Assembly: GCA_020137815.1 (NCBI GenBank)
Contig: CM035351.1
Coordinates: forward strand, 6,159,397-6,223,396
DNA: 64,000 bases
Reading direction: 5' to 3'
Source: Hormiphora californensis
Taxonomy: Eukaryota; Ctenophora; Tentaculata; Cydippida; Pleurobrachiidae
Shown here: positions 1 through 12,017 of the stretch, in pieces
Layout: every line of letters begins with the position of its first letter
How positions within the stretch are numbered: the first letter of the stretch is position 1
Position numbers and translations under genes: made by a program
The notes under the pieces: generated by a model
Databases searched by the model: none
Told to the model about the DNA's origin: nothing
What the model saw: the letters and a program-made list of their open reading frames with translations, nothing else

Positions 1-54
1 ATATTAGTCTTTAATGTTGACTTTTCGTAACAGAGATTCTTCCACTAGGGTCAG

Positions 55-3000
55 GAGTCCTACTTTATTAAATACATTGGGAGAAAGAATCTGCAGGAAC
101 AGTGGAGTAAAAATGGAACTTTTCGGAAAGGAATGGAAGAGGAGAATAGGAAAGTATGACAATGAACGATCTTTCTGTTGTATTTGCCCAGTACCTTTCC
201 TCCCTCCTGTCAGAGGTACATGATAGATAGGATATTATAATTGGGCCGGGAACTTCCTTGTAGACTAGCAAAATGAAAACTATTTAATCACTTCTCTGCA
301 GGGGGTTTTGAATGCTTGCAACTACTACGACTGGACGCTGGTGTTGACCACTTTTGTGGAGTTTCTCGAGAACTCTAATGATAGGAAGTTTGTCACAGAC
401 GCATCTGTTGCTATTGCGGACGCAGGCATCCCCTCTTTGGTAAGCATTACACAGTTACAACCCATCAACAAATTCAAATGTTCTACATAAGTGTGCGGTG
501 TGTGACTTCTCATTCTGTTTTATTTCAGATCGCGAAGTTGTTTGGTGCAGATTTTAGTGAAGGTCGCCATCAAGCAGATGAGAATGCCGATATTGACAGC
601 ATTGACGTACCGTATCTACTTCGCTGCTTAAACTTCTTGTTTACGTTTCAAGATCCGCCATACAGTACAGCGCATAATAAAGCATTCGATATGGCCATCG
701 CCAATATAGTGGACAAGTTCTCGGACAAAGGATACAATCTAGTGTAAGACAATGTTTGACCGACCCCCCAACCCCCCCCCCCCCCCCCCCCCCCGGAAAA
801 CTAGTTTAACTTTTTGATCATGATGGTGGCCAAACTTATCCCCTTCTGATAAGTGTAAGTTGTAATCCTGCAAGTGAGTTGGCCCCTTTCAATCAATATT
901 TTGATCTAATAATAACTAACATCTCATCTCATCACAGGGTTCTTAGTACTCTAGCGTCTGTTATCCTGCCGAGGATTGTAGTGGAGCGAGGGAAGGGGTT
1001 GGAAACTTGTCCTGAACAACTGTTGCCATCACTACGGGTGATTTATAAAAATATGGAGATATTACTACCCTTCCTTGATGTCCGAAATATACTTGATATA
1101 CTGGGTAAAAATTATTTATGAGAAACTTATTTTAAACTTCCTCGTCATACCCTCGTCATACCCTCGTATGACGAGGAAGTTTAGTTTTCTCTGTAAGACT
1201 GAATAAGATGTCTATACTGGTTGTTTTGAAGTACAAAATTATTGTAGTAATTCTTATGATTCCTCCTCAGCGTGTACGTTTTATCGTTATGGAACGGGAC
1301 CTAATTTGGTACATTTTGGTCGATACTTTTACAACCTAGCGGATTGTTACACTGGAAACTACGACATAGGTAACATAATATCTAGATCTCATTTAAACAA
1401 ATCGCCCATATATTCTGAATCGTTGCCTAGCTAGACTGTCTTGACTGTTTGAACAAAACAACTGAATCGTTATTTTTCAGATCCTTCTGTGAGACTCCCG
1501 AGATCTACTGAGAGAAAGTTCCTACAGACGATGAAACAAAACCTATCCAACCCTTTTTACTTACCGAGTGCGCCAATAGTCCCAAATTACCTCTCAATCC
1601 TGCCAGAACGGTTCCAGATTAATACTCGGAAAGATATGTTTCACTTCGCCGCTACCAACCCGGTTAGTCGACCTAGTCATACCATGCATGTTTGGGGAAC
1701 TGATGAAGAGGAATCAATATACAGTCGGACCCCGATTTAGGGCCCCCCGATTTAGTGGCACCCCGATTTAGGGACAGGATTTTTTCCCCCGATATAGGTA
1801 ATTAACCTTATTTAACCCCGATTTAGTGGACACCCCGATTTAGTGGACAAGAGCCTTTCCCCCGAGGGTGTCCCTTAATCGGGGTCCGACTGTATATATC
1901 TCGATTTGCCTTTCCTTCCACTTTATATATCGAGCATATTTTACCAGGAAGGAGTCCACGTGGTAGCCATGCTAACACAAAACCACGACCACAATGATGA
2001 CCAAGTTAACGATGAATTCTATCAGTCTTTAAATCTTCTGGTAATGCTCAGTCTCGTGCCCGAACGCCTGATCCCATTAAGAACAGATATGGAAACCTCT
2101 CTAAGCATACTGAAAGAGCGGGGAAATACCGCCCATAGGAAGGGAGACTTCGACAAGGCGGTTTGCTTTTACACTAATGTTATTGTCGTTTGTTTCCTCA
2201 GAATACAACCACTTGAGGACACCAGGTAAACATGACAAACTGCTTGGCAACCAAACTCCATTCGATTAAAGTGAACTCTCTAACACCGTACTTTTCAGTA
2301 ATAACCCCATGCTGATGGACCTCTTTGACTTATTGACAATCTGTATTAATAACAGGTAAGTAACACCTATTTTCTCAAGGTTACCTTGGTAACACCTTTT
2401 CCTTATCAGAGCAGCGACCAGGTTGGAACAAGGAAAATACCACAGAGCTCTGGCTGATTCGTGTTTTGTAATCAGTCAGCTCTTCAGTATCCATACCGGT
2501 ACAAAAACTCGCTCTCCTTTTGACCCAGTTATGTTTGGGGACAAACTCAATGATTTGGTGAGTTTCATCAGTTACAAGTAAGCTTGAAATAATGCTAGAC
2601 TGATGATAATTGAGGTCTGTTTTTCAGGATAAAAGGATGGTAAAGGCCAAAGTTAGGCGGGTTAAGATTCTACTTCTGATGAAAGAGTGGGGATGTGCTC
2701 TGAATTGCTGCTTGTCTTTATTTGTTTTTGAACCTTCTCTGTTCACAATGGACACGCCGATACTAGAATACTACTATCAAAGTCTTGTAAGGTGAGTACG
2801 CATTCGGCTTCAATACACACCCGTATATGTTCATTCTCTATAAAGCTGGAGATCCAACCGATCCTTATACTTAAATTTGAATTTCGAATATGCTCTTCTT
2901 AAATGTTTTTATTACTGCTTTACCATTTTCTAGGTATAGCAAGAGTGTGGGATATCTAAGTTTCCCGCCGTTTTGTATCATATGTCAGACGATTGAAAGC

Positions 3001-3207
3001 CCCGAAGATCACAGGGAATTTACACATTTTGTCAGGTATCGCCTTAGCAATTACATCGTATGACCGACTGCAACCCACTCTATTTCAACTTTCCTTTCTA
3101 GATGTAAGAAGTGTGGGCATCTCTACTGCTCGGAGGCTTGCTACGAGAAAGATTCGCAACACTCCAAATATTGTCCCTCACTTACAAAAATCAAACGAAA
3201 GATCTAG
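55..3207 (+). CDS. TPR-MYND protein, copy 1 (5' end outside window; exon 5 frameshifted)
   Basis: Exons read as 55-215, 302-439, 529-743, 938-1104, 1271-1369, 1481-1662, 1948-2225, 2299-2355, 2410-2557, 2628-2791, 2934-3035 and 3102-3207 (TAG). The early exons encode helical sequence without a family I can name. The exon ending at 2225 has a TPR-like helix pair (GNTAHRKGDFDKA), the 2410-2557 exon a second (LEQGKYHRALADS) and the 2628-2791 exon a third. The last two exons form a MYND finger (C-x2-C, then CKKCGHLYCSEAC, H-x3-C) split by an intron. MYND fingers bind short proline-containing peptides; no SET domain is present. Exons 1-4 (by homology with copies 2-4) lie left of the window. The first exon, 161 nt, is out of phase with copies 2 and 4 and runs into TGA in its natural frame, so this copy may be disrupted or the assembly may be wrong there. 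All other exon lengths keep the family phases. Confidence 0.75.
1722..1892. mobile_element. pogo/Tigger-like MITE in intron of copy 1
   Basis: The element has inverted ends beginning CAGTCGGACCCCGATTTA and is flanked by TA on both sides, the target duplication typical of Tc1/mariner/pogo elements. The interior repeats CCCGATTTAG several times and has no coding capacity. A degenerate relative lies near 19700-19830 in copy 4. Confidence 0.75.
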
Positions 3208-3772
3208 TAATATCAGGAACGGATTTTGGAGAAAGGAATAACGTTCAAGTCTACTACTCGCTGTTACAGCTACTGTAGCTGTCTGGTGTTTAATCTCTGG
3301 CGACCATTTATTTCATTATTCAAAATATAATCCTTTGATAATTTTTCGCTCGAAATCTGCTGATTGACTGCGAATTAGGACTCCTGTCATGTCTTTCTCA
3401 AATTCATTTTATTTATTTTTTCCATGTCTGTTTTAGTCATATCACTAATTCATTAACCAACTCATTTCGGCATTATGAGACTAGTATTTATTATACTTTT
3501 TTCTTTGGGTTTTCTGGTATATATTTTTTCTTTATTATTATTATTATTATTAGTTTTAAGTTTATACATATATGTACTTAGCTTTATAGTGTATACTACT
3601 TGGAGATGCCAAAAGTAGAATTTTATACAATATGCATGTGACAATGAGTTAATTTAGCTATGAGAGATATATATTTAATATTTATCATTCGTTCTTTTAC
3701 TTTCCAGCTTGTAAAAGTATCTGTGCAGTAACTTCGTACCTCATTATCATTCATCGAATATTGCAGTTAGCC
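3208..3772. other. Intergenic spacer between copies 1 and 2
   Basis: AT-rich 3' flank and upstream region. No gene is seen. Much of it can be matched to the spacer at 12386-12960 (for example GAATTAGGACTCCTGT and the sequence just before the next ATG), which shows that the duplication unit includes the spacer. Confidence 0.6.
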
Positions 3773-4602
3773 ATGAAGAAGAAACGGCTCCTTGTACAGG
3801 ATCAACTTGACTCCAAAACCATTGTAGACTCTTTCTCCAGACTTCTTAGACGTGCAGGTTAATAATTAATATCAGTTTCACTCATTTTTGTCTTACTTTT
3901 GTTTGTGTAATCAACAAATTCTTTCCCGTTTGATCCACTAATTTGTTGCTAAACAGCTCTAAACTCTCTTCAGGAGCCATGCAAATTGAGGCTGTTAATC
4001 GAAAGTTCCAAGTTTCCCTGGTGCAGTTTAATAAAATGAAGAAGATGTGTTTTGGACCAATGCTTCACTGTGGTTACCACATATGGTGAGTTCGATCCCA
4101 AACGCCGAGTTTTCAAAAGAATACCGAGACCATTACATGGTTGAACTTGTTTTAATTATCAGGAGTGTGACCCTCAACCCATCGTTTTCTGATCGAAAAT
4201 CATATGATTTAAAATTGGAGTGTGCGTTGCCTATTGAGGTGTTTAGTATATCGACCGTGAAGATAGACGGAACCCTGACTATATCTAGCTCCAGTCACCC
4301 CAAGATCACAAAATCTTTCAATGGCACTTCCACAGTTGTTAACGATTTAATCACCGAGAAGGTTCGTAATTCTCTCCCATTTTATCGGAAGTTTAAGTTA
4401 GTGATTCGGATTCTGAAGCATATCAATATTTTCATAATATTTCAGATGTTTTTAGATGCTGGTAAAAATTTGTTGGAGTTCGAATTACTCTTGAAAATGA
4501 ACGATGAACACCCACATCATGATTGCATTGTAAGTCGATGATGGTTTATGTGCAATTTTGTGTTTATTGTTCCTCCATACTTGTATTTTCCTTTTCGTGC
4601 TA

Positions 4603-4781
4603 CATCATATTGGCCACACACAAAGCCGAAAGCACCCGGCCCCATGCTTCGTTCACATCGTTGTTTACAGTGTCCAAAACTAACGATGTATACTTTTTTA
4701 CTTGCGAGTTTTGGACGCTGTGAACCGAGCTGGAAACCACGAATAGGCTAGGAGGCGCTGTGCGTGTGGCCAATATGACGG
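4603..4781. mobile_element. Small inverted-repeat element (MITE) in intron 4 of copy 2
   Basis: The left end reads TCATATTGGCCACACAC and the right end is its complement, CGTGTGGCCAATATGA. The element is about 180 bases and non-coding. It sits only about 30 bases before exon 5, so it replaces most of the natural branch and polypyrimidine region. Confidence 0.65.
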
Positions 4782-5060
4782 AGCACCACTGTAACAGAAA
4801 TCCATTCACCAGAATTACAAGTGCTTCCTTCCTATTCTCTCGCAAAGAAGTAACATGCAGGAGGAGTGGAGAAAAGAAGGATTATTTAGGAGGGAATTCA
4901 AGAAAAGGATACGAAAACATGATAACGACAATCTTTCAATTTTGTTTGCACAATACCTTTCTTCCCTCCTTTCTGAGGTAAACAATAATTGTATAAAGAT
5001 TGAACCTAGAGCCGGGTTGTTGTTGTTTTGTACAAACTCCACCCTAAAAAAGATGAGAAA

Positions 5061-5497
5061 CTAGATCCAAAAACCAAACAAGTTTGGTGGATAGCCGGGG
5101 CTGCAGAAATTAAAAATGTGCGAAAGTTTTGATACATGAACTTTCGGGGCCTGGGGTGCTGTTAAATTCGCGTTTCCATGATTATAACCAGCAACATTTT
5201 CAAACTATACGCTAGGAAACTATCGCAATGATCAAATTATCATTATTTTTTATTCCGCATTATCAAACATACAGATCAACACATGTCACATATAATGTAC
5301 TGCGCACAGTGGCCATTGGGTCATTTCAGAGTCTGTTTTACAGAATAATAGTATGCTTTGAAAGAACGACTGACTATCATGGAAAAGCGAATTTAACAGC
5401 ACCCCAGGCCCCGAAAGTTCATGTATCAAAACTTTCGCACATTTTTAATTTCTGCAGCCCCGGCTATCCACCAAACTTGTTTGGTTTTTGGATCTAG
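5061..5497. mobile_element. Long-inverted-repeat element in intron 5 of copy 2
   Basis: Arms of roughly 120 bases (5061-5186 and about 5374-5497) are near-perfect reverse complements, starting CTAGATCCAAAAACC and containing the conserved block ACTTTCGGGGCCTGGGG. The central 190 bases are unique, with no coding capacity. This is a foldback or MITE-type element; no clear target duplication was found. Confidence 0.8.
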
Positions 5498-5559
5498 TAT
5501 CAGGCATTTTGTTATACTACGTCATGCATTTTGTAATACTAGCTGAATTTAATAAACGC

Positions 5560-5945
5560 GATTAAACGATTGGCGATTCACGGACTTTTTCAATCGTAGG
5601 TAGCTTCATAATAATCGTAGAAATCCAATTTCGGATATCAATTGCGAATATCTAATATATTATAGTAATCACGGATAACCAATCGCGGATAGCTGATCAC
5701 GAATCCGTTATAAGTATTATAAGCTATCGCGATTAGCTATCGCGATTAGCCATCTGCGAATATGCTATCTGCGATTGGTTACTATTATATTACTTATTCG
5801 CGATAAGTTATCGTGGTTAGTTATCCGCGATTACTATTATTGATTAGTTATCAGCATTTGATATATTCGCAATTGGTTCTCCGCGATTGTTCTATGATTT
5901 TCATTATTAGTCACGGATAATGATCAAGGATAAGCATCGATAATC
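5560..5945. repeat. Degenerate CGCGATTA/TAGCTATC short-repeat tract
   Basis: AT-rich stretch in which variants of 'ATCGCGATTAGCTAT' and 'TATCCGCGATTA' recur every 10-30 bases on both strands. It could be a decayed tandem array or the interior of a larger element. No coding frame. Confidence 0.5.
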
Positions 5946-6623
5946 AGATATATACCCTGCTAACTTAAATAACCCGCCAGCGGCGAGAAGTCCCACTGGC
6001 ACGCTCTCAATATACAGCCAGTCCAGCGGCAGATTATTTCCCACTGGCTGGCTGTTTATTATTAACTCCTATGTTACATTCAAAGTGTGTGTAAATGATC
6101 AGTTCTTACTTAAATACAGAGGGAACACTGTTTGCAAGAGTTACACATTGCATTGGATAGAAAGAAACAACACATTCCGTCAATTTCTCTCTCTTTATCT
6201 CCCCTTTTGTTTCACTATCTCAATTCCTCTGTGTTATGTCTGGCATGCCCCATATCTTGTTATTTCTTTCTCTCTCTCCTTAGTAACTGTTACCAAACAA
6301 TATACACTCAATTGAGAGATGTTTTTGACTGTTTCTCAGTTCTCTTTGTGTGTTTTGATTAGTGTTCTCTCTCTTGTTAGTGTGTAATACTTGAAACAAA
6401 CAACTAAAGCAGGGTATATAACCCATAAACTCTGACCAATGGCACGTTATTGGTTTAAACCCCTCCGCCTCTCCCTCGGCTACGCCTCAGGATCGTCGTC
6501 GTGATTTAAACCAGTTTATCCGCCACTGGCGGATAAACTACAGCTACCTTCTCCCAGCGCTGGGAGAAAGGTATCTGAAATAACGTGCCAGTGGCCAGAG
6601 TTTATGCCTCATATATCTGATAC
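5943..6623. mobile_element. Nested palindromic element(s) in intron 5 of copy 2
   Basis: Three nested inverted repeats are visible: ATCAGATATAT at the outer ends, TATATACCCTGCT (5950-5962 against 6409-6421), and a 28-base arm CATAAACTCTGACCAATGGC... (6424-6451) complementary to 6579-6606. Smaller palindromes (CCGCCACTGGCGG, CTCCCAGCGCTGGGAG) lie inside. This looks like one or two stacked MITEs. Confidence 0.5.
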
Positions 6624-6639
6624 AATCAGGTTTTAGGTG

Positions 6640-7470
6640 CTAATTCGCTCTTTTCTCAGTGATTTTTAAAATCGTCGTATATTTAAGACAGTCATAACTC
6701 TAAATATGACTACCAATTATAACTGAAAATGCGGCAATAAACCTAATTTTATAAAATAAGTCTGATTCAATGTTAATTTAGACTCTGAATCGCTTCTTTT
6801 TAGGTTTTTTTAAAATCGTCTTAAACTTAAGACAGTCATAAATCTAGATATGACTACCAAATATACCTGAAAATACAGCAGTTGACATACGTTGGCAAAA
6901 CATATATGATAAAATCATGATCGTTGTAGTTTAATTTGCTATTTTCTAGGTTTTTTTGAAAATCGTCTTAAATCTTAAAACAGTCAGATGCCCGTAACTG
7001 ACGAACCGCAACTCGGATTTGTTTGAAATTTTGAACGTGTGTTCAAGATGTCAAGGCAACACCGCGTACCAAGCGGCGTATTTGTAGAACGACGGGAAGG
7101 CCGTCTTAAATGCCAAAGAAAACTTAAGACAGTCATAACTTTTGTTATGACTGTCCGTTTTCTCTGTCCAAGCTTTAATACAAGGTACACCACTAGACCT
7201 ACCGACTCCCAAAGTTTCATGGCGATAGCTTTAAAATTGTGGCCTCTATTGTGTACGCAAAAAAGTGGTTATTTTACGGTCGTTCGTGACGCAAAAAACG
7301 GACATTTTGTCTAAAATACGACCCTCTGTAACGTAAAAACCGTAACTCCGATTTGCATGAAATTTTGAACGTGTGCTCTAGGTGTCAAGGCAACACGAAT
7401 TACCAAGCGGCAAGTTCGTAGGACAACGGGAAGGTTGTCTAAAACAAAGTTGAAATTGCCGATTTCAGAC
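6640..7470. repeat. Tandem and direct repeat block in intron 5 of copy 2
   Basis: A unit of about 140 bases with core TTTTTTAAAATCGTCTTAAA and 'AAGACAGTCATAA...TATGACTACCAA' occurs about three times (near 6660, 6800 and 6945). A second unit with TTTGAAATTTTGAACGTGTG and 'GTCAAGGCAACAC' occurs near 7020 and 7358. No gene is seen. Confidence 0.6.
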
Positions 7471-7827
7471 AATAAGTATAGTAGCGCTGTCAAAATTTTC
7501 AAAAATTTTCAAAAAATTCAAAAATTTTTTTTTTGTAATTTCGATTTTCCATTCAATGGAAGCAAGAATGCTTGGAAAATGGATGGTTGGGGGAGGGAGG
7601 ATTGGGCCCCGGGCGCTTGCCAGCGCTATGATAAATTCTTTCTACAAAAGTAAATTATTTTAGTTGTGTATTTTCAGGAAGTTATTAATGCTTGTAACTA
7701 TTACGACTGGTCGCTGATGTTAACTAGTTTTGTGGCGTTCCTCGAACACTGTCATGATAAAAAGTTCGTCACGGATGTATCTACGGCTATTGCGAATGCA
7801 GGAATTCCCTCTTTGGTAGGCTTTAGG

Positions 7828-8290
7828 ACTGTAACTCACCTGGACAGTAACTCGAAAGTGAGTTATTGTCCGAAAATTGGCGTCGACTTTTTTTTTCTGG
7901 TGACTTTCTGTCCGCATTATTTTCGACTTTTTGCTAGGACAAAAAATCGATAGCTAGGACAAAATCTCGAAATTTAAACTCACCTAGGTGAGTTATGCGG
8001 ACACTAACTCGAATTTTGTTTCGAGTTGGCGGACAGAAACTCACTTGCTAAAACTACGAAAATGTCGAAAATTCTGGTGACATTTTCATTTTCCATGGCA
8101 GGTGAGTTTCTGTCCGGCCAATGAAATATGTTTCCAAACAGAATTTTTGAGTTTTTTTGTGCTAGCTATCATTATTACAAGTGAAACAAGTTGTGTGGTT
8201 GACATAAATACACTGTAAAACCCATCTCCCATCCCTTTCTATATCTCTCTTCATCTCTCTCTTTCCCTCTCTCTATCTCTACCTCCCTTC

Positions 8291-8321
<31 letters not shown>

Positions 8322-8322
8322 A

Positions 8323-8357
<35 letters not shown>

Positions 8358-9446
8358 TCTCTTTCCCTCTCTCCGTGCTTCTATTCAGAAACCTAGAAAA
8401 TCCAAAATCCGTCAACAGAGAAGATGATGAGGAGTCACAGCTGATATTATAGGATCGGACTGGACTCAGTAGAGAGAAGTCTTGAGTCGTAGTTGCATAG
8501 TGGGTATGGTGTCGATAAGGAGAAAGGATCCACAATCAGTAGGTCTTGCTGTGATAAATTGTCGAGGATACGTGGGTAGCTAGGCTGGTCGGGAACAGAT
8601 TGGAGAGGAGAAAAACCACTGCAAGTGATGAACAGCTCTCGTTGTCTCTCCATCTCTCTTCCTCTCTCTTTGTCTCTCCATCTCTCTTCCTCTCTCTCTT
8701 TGAATGGTGTGATAGATTATCGAGTGAAGGATAGGTGAGTCACTGAGTAGGAGAGCAGCTGCAGTCTGCAGCTAGGCTGGTTGGGAACAGATTGGAGAGG
8801 AGATATAGACCACTGCAGCAGGTGATGAACGATGACTCATTGGATGACAGATCCGAGATCCATGATGGGAATTAAGCCCGGGAGCTAGAGAGACAAAGAG
8901 AAGCAGAGCTCAACCAATGTATGAGTGAACAACGAGAACTGAACTAGCCCGCCCTTTCTCCCCTCTCTCTCTGTCGGGATCTCTCTACATTTTTGCATCC
9001 CTCTCTCTGCCAACGACGCCGCCATGTCTTCCCGCCTTTTTCTCTCTGTACATGAAGTGAGTTCTAGTCCGGACAGAAAATCGAAATTCGCTATTTAAGT
9101 GGACAAAAACTCACATATTTTCCCGCCCTTTCCCTGTCACCCTTGTTCCCCCTCTCTACCGAAAGTGAGTTGTAGTCCGAATTTGTGAGTTTAGAGGGCG
9201 GACAAAAAGTCGAATTTCGACATTTTTAGCGGACAGAAACTCACCTTGACCCCCCACAACTCGAACAGGTGAGTTAGTGTCCGCCCGGACTCTAACTCAT
9301 CGTAAATAGTGCTAAACAGTGGGGCGGACAGAAAGTCACCTGATCCGGACTGTAACTCACCTAAATTCGACATTTTCAAAAGTGAGTTAAAGTCCGAAAT
9401 TTTCGAGTTCGAGTTCGAGTTATCGTCCGTTCGAGTTTCTGTCCGG
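7828..9446. mobile_element. Element built of GGACNGNAACTC motifs, intron 6 of copy 2
   Basis: Both ends are rich in copies of a short motif, GGACNGNAACTCAC, in both orientations. The left end (GGACTGTAACTCACC, GGACAGTAACTCGAA) resembles the reverse complement of the right end. At least a dozen copies lie at 7828-8120 and 9055-9446; CT microsatellite and unique DNA fill the middle. No transposase frame is visible, so it is probably non-autonomous. Confidence 0.6.
8224..8380. repeat. (CT)n microsatellite
   Basis: Imperfect CT/TCTC run inside the element of intron 6 of copy 2. Confidence 0.9.
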
Positions 9447-11561
9447 TACCCCTTTGGTAATTGTCTAGTGTTTCACGTCATGAGGTATATACTGTTTTAA
9501 TTCTCTTGTACAAAGCTGAATTATAAGCTATTATTTTTTTCAGATTGGGAAGTTATTTGGAGCAGATTTTAGTGAAGGTTGCCACCAAGTTAGTTAAGAA
9601 TGAAATTGGCGTACCGTATCTACTTTGCTGCCTAAACTTCTTGTTTACCTTTCAAGAACCGCCAAGGAGTGAAACTCATAAGTAAAGCATTCGATATGGC
9701 GATTGCAAACATAGTAAAGAAATTCTCGGACAAGGGATACAACCTAGTGTAAGACTAAAACCGGTTAAATTTAATTCGTTCAAATTCTCCCATTGTAATA
9801 CATACTATAAATTCAGACCAAAAGGTATGGTCTCCACTTGAAAATATTTAGCTTTGTTTTTATCTTACAGGGCACTAAGTACTCTAGCATCTGTTATCCT
9901 ACCGAGAGTTGTAGTGGAGCGGGGGAAGGGGTTGGAAACTTGTCCTGGTGATCTTTTGCCATCCCTACGAGTGATCTATGAAAATATGGAGATCTTACTG
10001 CCCTTTCTTGAGATCCGGAATATTCTTCACATTTTGTGTAAGATTTTCTGAACAAAGGCTGTTAATTGTTTGATTTATTATAACTTTTAATTCTGGTGAT
10101 TAGTTTAGTAATACCCTCTTTTGGCTGGAGACAAGAAGAGTATTGATTATGAGTAGTGTATGACGTATCCTTATTCCTCTTCAGCGTCTACATTTTATCG
10201 ATATGGAACGGGACCTAATTTGTTACATTTCGGTCGATTTTTCTACAACCTAGTGGACTGTTACTTTGACAATTTGAATAAAGGTAATAATTATTAACTA
10301 GATAACAGGTGATTCAATAGCGTATTTAGTTTCTTTTTCTGCATTAACCTGAAATGTTTTATGTTCAGATCCTTCTTTGAGACTGCCAATGGCTACTGAG
10401 ATAAGGTTCCTGCTGACGATGAAAACGAACATATCCAACCCTTTTTACTTACCATGTGCTCCAATCGTCCCAACTTACCTAACATGCCTACCAAAGGTGT
10501 TCCAGATAAATACACGAAAAGATATTTTTGAGTTCGCTGCGAGCAACCCGGTAAGAAATTGCTATGCCGTAGAAACGGTGAACTTTTTTTGGGAATATGT
10601 GTAATAGTAACTTGTTTCCATAGCTGCGTAATATCTCTCACTAACTCACCTCTCAGGATGGAGTTCATGTTCTAGCGATGGTGACGCAATTAAAAATGGA
10701 TGATCCGACTTACGAGACCTTTTATAAGTCTTTGGATAACCTGGTGTTAACGTGTATCGTACCCAAGCGCATGGTGCCATCAGTTTTAGGTCTAGAATTC
10801 CGTCCCAGTGTACTAAAGGAACATGGAAATACCGCCCATAGGAAGAGAGATTTTGGTCAAGCGATTAAATGCTACACTGCAGCAATGGTTTTCTGTTATC
10901 TCACAATAAGACCACTTGATGACACCAGGTAGGACAGTGCAAAACTCAGTAAGAGTGAAATCTCTGACACATTTTACTTTTCAGTAACGACCCCAAGCTG
11001 ATGGAAATGTTTGACTTAGTGACTATATGTATCAATAACAGGTAACATCCTTTAAGGCTACAATGAAAGTACATCGATATTTTCAACACCACTCCTGACT
11101 CCATTCCCAATCAGATCAGCGTCCTTTTTGGAACAAGGGAAATACCAAGAGGCTCTAGCTGATTCAGCTTTTGCTATAAGTCAAATCTTTAACGTTTACA
11201 CCGGCTCTAAAATTCGATCTCCATTTGATCCAGTTAAATTTGCGGATAAACTCAAAGACTTGGTAAGTTTGATCAGTAAGGAGTAAATGTTTTCACACCC
11301 ACCTTCCCCCCACCTTGTGTATCTAACTATTGAGGTCTGTTTTTCAGGATAAAAGGATGGTAAAGGCCAAAGTTAGGCGGGTTAAGATTCTACTTCTGAT
11401 GAAAGAGTGGAGGTGTGCCTTAAATTGCTGCTTGAATGTACTTACATCCGAACCTTCTCTATTCACAATGGTCACACCGATACTAGAATACTACTACCAA
11501 AGTCTTGTAAGGTGACTACGCATTCGTTCTAATATAATCACTCGAGTGCACTCTGTAGCTT

Positions 11562-12017
11562 AAAGGTTGACAAGACACCTAAAACTTTTCGTATATCGTC
11601 TTATTTTGATTTATCATTAATTTTCAGCATTTTTTCAGAATTTTTTGTCGGCTAGAAATATGTGCAAAATAGGGGGTCTACTGACAAATGAGTGTGCCTT
11701 TTTTAAAATTGATAACGTAATATCTCCGGTTCCTAATGAGATACAGAAACCGTTTTGGTAGCGTTGGAAAGGTCTTATTGAGACCAATCCAACGCAACCA
11801 AGATCAAGTCTTTATCTTTTGAGGAACCGGAAACGTGAATTTCAATTTGCGAGACGCAGTGAGTGTGCCCAGTAAAACCAGTGCTGACAATATCGGTAGA
11901 CCCCCTATTTCGAATTTTTTTCTAGCCGACAAAAAATTCTGAAAAAATGCTGAAAATTAATGATAAATCAAAATAAGACGATATACGAAAAGTTTTAGGT
12001 ATCTTGTCAACCTTTAA
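11562..12017. mobile_element. Long-inverted-repeat MITE in intron 14 of copy 2
   Basis: Arms of roughly 130 bases are reverse complements: TTAAAGGTTGACAAGA at the left, TATCTTGTCAACCTTTAA at the right, with the block CTAGCCGACAAAAAATTCTG near the inner edge. TTAA sits at both outer ends, compatible with a TTAA target duplication. The central 200 bases are non-coding. The corresponding intron of copy 1 lacks it, so insertion followed the copy 1/copy 2 duplication. Confidence 0.8.
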
